Below are positions 10,864 to 22,200 of a stretch of DNA of 64,000 bases, in pieces. Below the pieces are notes generated by a model, which was not told where the DNA came from, did not search any database, and saw only the letters and a list, made by a program, of their open reading frames with translations. Location of the stretch: assembly GCA_014526335.1 (NCBI GenBank), contig JACTAT010000035.1, positions 2,271,452 through 2,335,451 on the forward strand, given 5' to 3'. A program made the translations under genes and the position numbers. Origin of the DNA: Chrysaora quinquecirrha. Its lineage: Eukaryota; Cnidaria; Scyphozoa; Semaeostomeae; Pelagiidae. Positions within the stretch are counted from its first letter, which is position 1, and each line of letters opens with the position of its first letter.

Positions 10864-13800
10864 GTGAGTGTCTTGTCTTTTGAATAATTCTTCAGATGCT
10901 CATGTAGCATTTAAGATGAAGCATGTTGATACTCGCTTGCTTTTGGGCAATGCACGAGCCTCTTTTTCGGGCCCGAAACGAGTCTCGACCCTTCTTATGT
11001 CAGAGTGGCGCAGTTGACGGCTGTAGAACTTTCACATTTTTGTTTTCTTAACCAAGATTCTATTGCGAACGAAGATGTTCTAGGCCAAAGATCCAAAAGA
11101 ATTTGCTCATGTAAAAACACATGACGTTGTCACGAACGACTTGACCTGTTTATTTGGTTGCATTTCACGTTTTTCTGCATGATTTCGGCCTATTTTGTGT
11201 TGTGACACTTCAATAAGATTGTAACTTATTTGAAACACTTCCATTTATTGAGCAGTCAATGAAATTTGGAATAGGTCGTTTGGATACTCGGACAGAAAAC
11301 GTATTGGGCCGAGTTTGATAATGCACTTTTTTGGCTTTTCATACACTTTAGATTTTCAACTTGAACCGGCGTTTGAAAGTCGAAGTCCTAAAAACTCGAT
11401 GTTGTGCCGCTGAAACCAAATGGCCGTTCTATCTGCGTTCTATTTCGGTAACTTGCGACAAAGTCGTTGGACTGTGACAAATTTGACTTGGAACTTTTTA
11501 CATTGTTAAGAGTTATCAATGTAAAATTATCTTTAAAATTAAGATAAAGTTTCCTGGTACTTTCGCTTATTGAAACATTAAGGTTGTTGTCAGTAAAAAA
11601 ACCCACATTTATTTACTAGTTAAGTAGGCCTAAAGCCGTAGCTAGACGATCAAACATTGTTGCACAAACATTTGAAATAAGCACGTCAAACATTATGTTC
11701 AGACCGTTCTACCACACGCAAAACATTGCTGATCAAACATTTATGCTTGTGACAAGCAAATTAAATGTGTCACCAGCAATGCTTGATCGTTTGGTCAAGG
11801 CCTTAGAAAAATTGATAGTGTTTGCTGTTGGAAGTTGGCTACAAACATTAGTGTCTGAGAATTGTAAAACATCATTGACCCTATGCCAGATGACGATATT
11901 ATGCATTCTGCTGCCAGACAGATCTAATTACCCAATTAAGCAATCAATGAACATCCGAAATGTACAAATGGGTAATTTTCCAAGTTAAAAATTGCAACTG
12001 ATATCATATCATTTTGGACTTAATAGTGGGCTTAATTCTCATTGATTTCCTGCCCTGATAAAGAGCGCTTCTTCGTCATCTGGTTCCATATTTTTAAACC
12101 TTCTCTTTCCTGCCTTCACTGCTTGTTTTAAGGGGATGCAAATAATTGTTTTTAATCGGGAAGTAACCTTATGGTCATCGCAATTTCTTGCCTAATTAAC
12201 TTTAAAGAATGGTTCTGTACCAGGCTAATTCAACCTAATCTCTTGTCCAGTCATTCACATGCGGCCTAAATTTCTCATGAAGGAAACTTTTCGAAAATGG
12301 TGACGACTGGCGATAGGAGAACGATGGCAAAGGTGACAGCAGCGATAATGACTGACAATGATGACAATAATGGAGCCTCTCGACGACACTTCTCGAATAG
12401 CCTAAAAAAATATATCAGTCGAGCTTTCCCAAATCGCAACATGACGTTTTTAATGAATGCAGAATATACTTCAAGGAAAAGACATCCTTTCTAGAAGAAG
12501 GCCAAGACCGATGAAATTTTTGTACCAGTTTTTGACCTGGTACCCTTGCTCAGCTGCCCAAAAACACCACTGTTATTATCAGTCCATTTAATTAAAAAAG
12601 CTATTTAATTGTTATTATAGCTTTCGTTGCTACCCTTAGAAGGTTAAGAAGAAATTTTTTGAAGTAGACGTTTGTAGGTCTTACGAAAGTTTATCCTTAT
12701 CCTCATCTTGCATACAAGTAGAGATTATTTAGATCAATTAATTTGCAGACTGTTAACCGATTTCAATTTAAATATATTTTGCAGCCATTACATCTAATCA
12801 TCAAGTTCCAAAGCACCATACTCCCTATGGTATTGCTCTGGTAATTTCAATCACTGTCTGCGTGATGTTACTTATCATATTGGTCACATACCTGTATTTC
12901 AGGTAAGCTCTATATGTTTAATAGACTTTTTTTACCTAAGTCCCAGTTATCGCTCATGAAAGCGAGGCTAGCACTCAGATGAGATCGCTCAAACGTAGTT
13001 GTAGGTCAAGCGGGGTGTCGGGGTGGTGGAGGAGCAGAAGCTAACAACTCAGGTAATAAGTCTATAAGGTTATTACAGTTGGCTTTTTGTAATTAAAGTC
13101 ACAGGGTTACTCCGTGATTGCGGGCTGTCAGCCCACCCAGAAACAGATAACGGTGAAGATGGAGACCCTACCGGACGGTCAAACATTGTTTATCAAACAT
13201 TTGAAATCCGCTAGCCAAGCAAAGTATTTGATCGTGTAGCTACAAACAGTGTTTTCTAAGCATGCTTGCTTCTAGCATTCGCGATTTGTTCAACTGCTTG
13301 ATTACAGTATTTAATCACAATATGCTATCCTGCGTTTATGGTTTGAATTAGTGTGGCCTTATCTACGAATAACTAAACCACGATCCTTGCCGTTGCGGTG
13401 GGCTGGACGTCAAGTCTCTAAGCCACTTGTAAATCATGTGTTATTCGGTATATATTTCTGTCCTGCCCTTAGATATTGTTGTATAACCAAATATCGAGGT
13501 GTCAGACTTTAGGAATTTAGGGGTTTAGTTTAGTTCTCGAAATATTATCCTTAAGGTCTTGAATTCCCAGAAACTCGTGCCTTTTTTCATTATGATATGT
13601 AAAAGAACTCCAGCTTAAAGATAGACTAAAGACTAAACGCTTTTATCTATAAGAACGCCTAGCGCTCCTGTCAATCTTTATGTCTCTTATTTTCTTATTC
13701 TTATTCGTTTTGATGATTCTGCACAAGCTATAGACCTCTTACCCTAAACGCATTTCAGTTTCATTTAGAGCAATTGTTTCACGCTGGAAATGTTTGTAGC

Positions 13801-15228
13801 AGTTTTGCCTCATACTTTTCTAGCAGTGATCGTGTCCTCTAATCAAACTTATTTGTTCTTTAGCTTGACCCCGTTCATAAACAACCGTTGCAGGCCGGAG
13901 GTCCAAAGTGATTGTTTGACAAACTTGTCCTTTTCTCCACGCACATCTTTCCCTTTGCATCTCCATAGAGTTGGTTTAATTAAATCTTCTACTATTCTAG
14001 TCAGTGGTAATATGGGCCAAAAAAGCCCGCCGAGGCGCGGATATTAGGCAAGATAATCCTTCTCCCTTAACGTTCACAAATAAACATACTGTATGCGGGC
14101 AATGGCCAGTTGAAGATAAATTGCTAATGCAACTGATGGAAATTTTTCGTGACGAGATAGTTCTGTCGTCCTTCTCATCACTAGGGAATGCTGTGGTCTT
14201 ACCAGAGTGTTGAATATTCATTTGCTGAGGTATAGATGCACATACCTAGGATTAAGCATTGCATTATTCATCTGGCGACACCCGAGGCGAAAGCCTTTCA
14301 GCCAAGATGTTAATCAACGCAGATTTACCCTTCTTAGTCAAGCAAGCTTTGTCTTCACGCTTTGTGTAAATTCTTATTATTGTTTCCGTGTATACGGGAT
14401 ACGACTGACGGAAGGGTCTTTCCGTGTTCTTTGTCCTGGCTTTTCGAGGTAGGCCAAAGCGGCTAGGCCAAACTTTAAGTAGCTCTCAATAATGCGAGCT
14501 GATTGGGTCTTGCTTTGACGGTGCCATTTAAGAGGTCTGTAGGTAAACCACTAAGCTAAACCCAGTTTTGAAGAGAGCATTGGCTAGGCCAGATTTTGGG
14601 AGCTCTTTTGTTTGATGCTGCGTTGCCCCATCATAGAGTTCTTTCGCTTAGGCCCACTCTGAAGAACATAGTTAACCATATTGTTTCGCATAAAGTTTTG
14701 AGATATGGATTTCTTGTAAGAAAGTTGACGACTCAGCTCTCGGTTCTAAATCGATACTCTAGCGTTTAAGAACTATGGATGGAAGTGCCATGACCTGTTT
14801 TCTTAGCTATTACTCTTACTGTTTTCTTTCTCTCCTATTTGCCAACAGTGGCGCAGCTAATTTCAACCCGGCTTTTCAAATACAACGGCATGCTTACAAA
14901 ATAAATGATTAGTGATAGAACTGGCAAAAGACTACGCTAGGCCTATAGAACCTGCCATCGTCACAATAAAAAAGCAGAAAACAAAATGGTTCGGCCACGC
15001 GACAAGTCACAAGCCAAGTCACTAGTCACTAGCGAAGTCAATTCTCTAAGGATGGGTATCGGGCGAGTGAAACGGCGAGCGTACGGACGCCAGGAAGCAA
15101 TGGATGGAAAACAGTCTGGAATGGACAGAGCTACCCTTCGCGGAAGAGGTGCGTAGAGCCGACGACAGAATCAAGTTGTTTCCCCGAGGGTCCCCAATCA
15201 GCCATCCCTGTGGTTTGGCTACGGGATA

Positions 15229-15300
<72 letters not shown>

Positions 15301-18300
15301 ATGATTATGCTAATGATGATGATGATGATGGTGGCGATGATGATGATGATGATGATGATGATGACGACGATAATCATGACGGTGATGCAATTCAGATTGT
15401 AGATCTTTCAATCCGGAGGATTCATGGGGACAGATTCAATGCAGAGTTAATTTTCAAATAATTTAGCCGATGACCATTATTGGCCATGATCTAAAGGCTT
15501 ATCCCCCTTATGTTTTTCAAAGCATAATTTATCCGTTTTTATTAAATATTTTTGAGCCGCTTAAATTTGACTGTACCGATAGTAATGAGGCTTTTGATCA
15601 ACTGCGCGATGTGTTTGACATGTCTGCAAGGAAATTCGGAAATTTTGTATCTCAAAGGAGCATTCATATCTTTGCCTAATCCACGTGAAGGTCAAACTAT
15701 TGGTCAACTCAGCATCTGCAATGTAGATCATCTTCGGAGATTTATTATTTTGCATCCTGTTGTGAACCAAATATAATATGAAGTCTTTGTATGGAGAAGT
15801 CAGTTAATTCCAGCGTGAATATTTCAAACCGTTCAATTTTGTTCATCAAAATGTCAGATTACATGTATAATTGACACAGTGAATGCTTCTTTGCCGAAGA
15901 AACGTTTAGTTTTCTTTAATTCAATTCAATTTTCGCGCCTTTCTTCAAGAACCTGTTCATGAATTCTACTGCACGGGATCGATTCCGTTTGGAACCGTTT
16001 TCCCGAACGGTTACGGATTGGCGTCGCCTTTCAACGAGAACTGCTGGAGCTAAAATCGGCCTGGTTTGATAGCAACTTCGTCCGAAGGATAATTAAGTCC
16101 CTACGGGTCCCTACGCGAAACGTCGTCCACGCTTCAAAAGATTCTGGCATAGACGGCGTCCACGGAGCGCGCGAAAAGAGGCAAGAGGAGCCATAATAAT
16201 CGTCTGTAGCTATATTCCGACATCTGGACTATATTCGTGAGATGCATAGACTGAGTTTCGCAACTCACTACAAAACTCGTAGTTTCGCTTCCAGCTTCAA
16301 GCTCACCCGTAAATTGTCTGGAGTTCGAGCTACCTACCGCTTAAGAACTTTTATTTGCAATTTTGGAATGAGTTGAATTAAAGTGACGTAAAACTTTGAT
16401 TCATTCAATTAGTGGCAACACCAGTCCCTGCCTCTCCACCTGTTATTCCTGTTCTTGGCAGCTAAGGAAGAGACCTCAGAAATCTGCGACTAGCGGCCTG
16501 TCAGTTCTGAGAAGCACAACAGAGACTTATATAGCCTAATGCCATGGTAGACTTATTACCTGAGTCGTCGTAGCTATCGCTGTTGAATTGAATTGCTGGA
16601 CGCTCCCATCTACTGTCTGAAGTGAGCAACACAACAACAATTCAAATCAATATGATGTGAGCGAAAGTTAGGGACTTCTGTAATCAAGTCCACTGCCATG
16701 GCACAAATAAGCAGCTGGGTAAGCCCGCAGTTCTTTCCAGCGGTTTCAAGGTCATATGATCCACTCGATGTATTGATCTGACCCAAGCGCGAAAACACGA
16801 AGGATACCTGTGATCTGGAGCCTAGAATCAGCTGGATATAATCCCGTTCACAGCGAAACGACAGGTTCGCAAGAGTGGTCATGAATTAGATTATCAAATC
16901 ACTGTTTCTGCGGCCGTTGACACAGAAAAGATTTCCCACAATATGTGCAGGTGCATTATTGACGGGAAAATAAAATGAAACGAAGCTCATCTCAGACACA
17001 ATATAGCTTGATATTTCGTTGTTGCTTTCGCTATTGAATTGCATTCCTAAAGCCCTACACTCTTTTTTCTTTATAAGAATAAGAATATTCAGGCTCAAAA
17101 TTGCCAAGAAAACAATGGAAATTTAAGAATAACAATGGAAACGTTCAAGCCTTGGCAAAAATTAGTTCTTATAAAAAAAAGGTGTAATACAAGTACTCTC
17201 ACAAACACTCATCAGCAAATACAAGCAAAAGGTGCTCGAAAGTCGAGCACAGTTTTCAAATGGCCAAATTATAATACATTTTAGCGCCCCTTATTTGAAA
17301 ATTCATCTCAAAGAGGAGAGAATATTTGAAAATTTATGAATAAACTAACGTTCTGACGAAAACTCATCTCCTTCCCAGTTCCTCATCCCCTGCGCAGCGG
17401 CTACGGCTCTGGTACCCAGGGTTGCGAAAACTAAGTTTTGCAGCAACTAGCAAAAGGTGTCTCTTGATTCCTCCCATCAGTTGCTGCCACACACACTATC
17501 CAAGGAGTGTCTTTTACCACCTTGATGGACAGGATAGCCCAATCTAAAGGGGACGCTTATTCTTTGACAGCAGCTGTGCAGTGATTGGTTGCCAGTCCAA
17601 AACTTTCGCTTTAGCTCTACAAGCACTGCCAATGGCCAAATAAAAATTCAACACAAGAAAATTCTGCAATTTGGTTTACACCAGCTCATTTGTGGTACCA
17701 CTGACTTGAAGTGAACAGCAGTTGAGACGTTTTGTTGTAGAAGGTTGTTGTTGTTTTTTGATAATGTTGCAGTTGCTGTTTTGGAAGACTGGGCAAAAGT
17801 GTAATTATATATGTCTAGTTTCTAATGGGCCTAAATTTATGAAAGTGAAATGCTGCCTAAAATTGGCCAAATATGGCTGGTTAAGATATAATCAGAGTCT
17901 TGTCAAGATAAATTTAATTGTTTGTGCTGATATCAGTGGGACCCTTCTATCTTTTCGTTAAAACGCTTGGAAACTACACAGCTTGTAGACAATGAGACTA
18001 GGCCGCCCGCTGCGTTAAGTTTACAACACCTTGCGCGAGTTGAGAAACCTCGGTTTTTTTTATAATGCTCCTGCTGAGAACCACGTTTTTTATGTTTCTT
18101 CAGACAACCGATCTCAAAAGCCGCTAGGTAGCCCAGGCGCCTTTGCGAAGTTCGAGCACCTGTTACAGGCCTCTATAGAAGCTTTGAAATAATTTTGTGT
18201 TGGAAAATTACCCCCAGAAAGGCGTAAATTTCCTCTATGCATTTGTATTGAGCGGTTAAATAATAAGGGCATCACTATGGAACACAAACGATTGATACAG

Positions 18301-19251
18301 TATAGCAAAAAGAGAACAACTAAATCCTGTATGTAGTTGATTACAGGCCAAAGCCACCAATTTAATCTTGCAAACGTTTAACTTAATGCGCGTTAACAAT
18401 TTCCGATAGAAGTTGAAAACAAATTATGGCCTTCTTTCAGCACAAATCAGGTTTTATGTTCTTGACCGAGCGAGACGATCTTACTATCCTTTATGGAGTA
18501 CCAACAAGTTGCAATAAAGTTCTTTAATTTTCTTATTGACAGTAGAATAACAGAATACTTGCCATGATTTGGGGTGTTCCTAGGCCTGGCCAAACACTGT
18601 CTGTCAAACATTTGAAATCTGCTTGTCAAGCAAGATGCTTTTCCGTTTGGCCATGTCTCAAGATGCCCGGAAAATATTTTTGAACTTTTTGAAAAACACC
18701 ACAACATTAACTTTTCTTCGCACTGCTACGTGGCAAAACGCCTAAACAGTGTTTGATAAGCGAATGTCAAATGTTTGACAAACAATGTTTGTTCGTTTGG
18801 CCACGCTCTTACGCACACCTTCTTCCAAGAGAACGGTACTGCAGTGCTGTTATGAAGCCCACCAAGTAATAGCAATATTAGTAGAATGTAACGTATATTG
18901 TAAATCTTGACCTGAGTATCAGAAATTAATAATGAACAACATCTTTCAGACATCGTCAGACACATATGAAGCGAAAATATGATACAGAGAGACAGATCAT
19001 TATACAACATGGCACACGGCCTGTTGGGTCTTTGAGAGAGCTGTTGGACGAATCGGAAGCAACTGGTACAGGATCTGGAGTGCCACTTCTGGTATGTCTG
19101 TATAGCAATATTGTTAACTGTACCTATTCTTGTCTACCAATCCCCTAATTTGCTGGTAGATACATAAAATAATTACGACCTCGATTACGACTTCGGGGGG
19201 CTAACTAAGAGATTGATTAACTAACTAACTAGCAAACTAGCTAGTAGCTAG

Positions 19252-19289
<38 letters not shown>

Positions 19290-22200
19290 TACAAGCTATG
19301 CTTACTAACTAACTAACTGTCTAACTAACTAACTTAGTAACTAACTAACTAACTTGCCAACTAACAAACTAACTTACTTACTAACTAACTAACTAGTTAA
19401 CTAACTGACTAATTATCTTACTAACTTACAAGTTATACTTAACTATTTTTATTACGACTTCGGGCTTTTCATCCTGCTTAAGCAGGGCTTAAGTTTTAGA
19501 CATGAATATAGCTAAGACCATACGTATGCACCTTTTTTCAATAGGCACAGGGCCTGCCCTCAACGTTGCTTAAAACGTCTTAGGTTGCAATCCTCAGAGT
19601 TGCTTAACCTCCACTACAATATTGTATTTCTTTTTGTGTTGTGCTTAGCAGCACAATCGCACAACAGAGTTTTTGTGATGCAAAAAGTCACATTTTGGCG
19701 CTTTCCCTGCTAAAATGTTAGGTCAAATTGACAAGATCCACAATTATGTTCAGACAAAACGATTTTAACCAAAAAGGTAAAAAGTGAGATACTCTTTTGT
19801 GCAGTTGCTTTCATGTTCTCTTCCAAACCCTAATGTTGCTAACCTTGTATTTGATTCAAATAGTTGCTTATTGAACGATTTGTTGTTTAAGAAGGAGAAG
19901 TGTATCAAGGACATGCCTTGTATCTGAAAACAATGGCGTTGAATTTATATACATGAGACTGTTTTGGGAAAATAAGAATAACGAAGGGCAATTTATTGTT
20001 TGCACTGATAGCCATTTATTCTTATTACTAGGGTTTTTAATCTTAATGGGCGTATACCACCCCAGATAATAACGAAACAGACTTATTCAGAAGTTTAACT
20101 TCTTATCTGCGGCATTTGTCTGTGTTATTAGCTGGGTCTGGTTGATTTGCGATTAAAATTTGGGGCTCCATTATGTCACATTGCTATGTTTTTAATCCAA
20201 TGGCCTATCTTTTCACTGTCTTTTAGGCTAATAATTTTAAGATCGATTTTAAGCAAGAGCTTTTAGCTTCAACCTGAAACCAAATCTCTAGTTGTGTTCT
20301 TTTGATAATTGGCTTATGTTCTGTCATTTTTCTGAGAAATAAAGTAATTAATAAAGAGGCTTACTGGTAACAAGGAATTCGATTTCAGTTTTATTCTGCG
20401 TCAGTTAATTAGTAAACATTTTCCATAAATTACATTGGTTTGCGTTGGAATCTCTTGAAGTTTCCGTAAATTACAAGCTGTCTTGGTCCTAATTGGAAAT
20501 CCTATATTAACTAGACTTCAGTGTTTAAAGTTCACGGTTAATTCTATTCTGTGTCTGGCAGAGCAAACTTTATTTTGGTTTAATCGGTCTAGCTATTCAG
20601 GGAAGAAAGAACCCGTCTGCAAATGTCGAATGATTTTTATGCTATTCGTCTCAAAGATTCCAAATGTAATGCTCAGACCCTGACCAGACCATCAAACATT
20701 GTTTGTCAAACATTTGAAGTTTGCTTGTCATACTTGTTTCTGTTTGACCGTTTGTCCACATCACAACTCTTTTGTTGTCAAACAAGCGTAAAATTCATTA
20801 AAAAAATTTTCAAAACATTGCTATGCTTGTCAAGCAATGTTTTGTGACGTGGCCAAACTGTCAAACACTGCTTCTGACTAATAATGTTTGATCGTTTAGC
20901 TATGGCTTTCTTCCGACGCACCTTAGCCTTACCCTCAGTCTGGACGTACAACACGAGTCACTAGTTTCCGCTCCCCGACTTTTGAATTGTCGCTCCAACA
21001 GAGATTGTATTCTAATTTTGTGTTGCCCCTCAAACTAAGCGATTGTAAGCAAAGAAGATAACATTGAGCGAAGTAATGTGACTTATGTAGTGAGTCTATT
21101 TCACGTCCCCGACATATATACTTGGTACAACAGAACAGGCAATTGACTTGAATGTCTTCTCGTTTTCAGATTCAGCGAACCATTGCACGACAAATAACAT
21201 TCCAGAACTGCATTGGAAAGGGTCGATTCGGGGAAGTATGGAAGGGAAGATGGCGAGGAGAGGAAGTCGCGGTGAAAATATTTGCACCAACCGAGGAAGA
21301 ATTTTGGTACAGAGAAGCTGAGTTTTATCAGACTGTTTTACTACGACACGATCATGTGCTAGGATTTATCGCTGCCGACACACGAACAATCGGAGCAGAG
21401 TCAAAATTATTACTCATAACAGAGTACCATAAATACGGGTCTCTGTACGACTTTCTTCAGAATTTTACTTACGACTATCGAATTTTGTTACGACTGGCGT
21501 ATACAACTGTCAGCGGATTGTCGTATTTGCATCGTGATATTTATGGAATGAAAGGCAAACCTGCTATTGCCCATAGAGACGTTAAAAGTCGAAATATTCT
21601 CGTAAAATCGAACTTTACATGTGCATTAGGAGATTTGGGATTAGCTGTTAGGCTAAATCCGGATACTAAAGAACTCGACATTGCAAAAAGTAAGAGACTT
21701 CCAACGGCACGATATGCTGCTCCAGAGGTATTAGAAAACACGTTAGATGAGACGCATTTCGATGCTTATAGAGTGGCGGATATGTATTCATTTGGACTTG
21801 TGCTATGGGAAATGGCAAGGAGATGCCAGACGCAAGGTAAATGCATTCTATTTTCAATGGTAGACTCGACTAAGAAGTATAATAAGTTTTTCAGTGTCAC
21901 CTTAAAAATTGCCGTAAACTTGTGAAAAGTGCTCGAAGCATTCGTCACTCTCGATTAAAGCTTACGACAATAACGAAAGAGTTCATTGAGAATCGTTACT
22001 TCTTAAACTCCTTCCTTTGAAGCAGTAGCAAATTAATCGGCTTTGACGAAGTCATGGCAATCTGAAAGCTTTTAACGCCACTAATCATCCCTAGTGGGTC
22101 TAGTCGAGTGCTAGGCTGATAGGCAGGATTGTCGTATTTAATTACTTCCAGGCGGATGGTTAGGAGGATTGTCGTGTTTAAGTACTTACAGGCGGATTGA

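Noticed and set aside
15210..15461. Open frame with poly-aspartate
   Set aside because: It is the translation of the (GAT)n microsatellite; no coding context around it.
20483..20847. Plus-strand frames before the receptor kinase exon
   Set aside because: They run through a CAAACATTG-family MITE and have no family signal.
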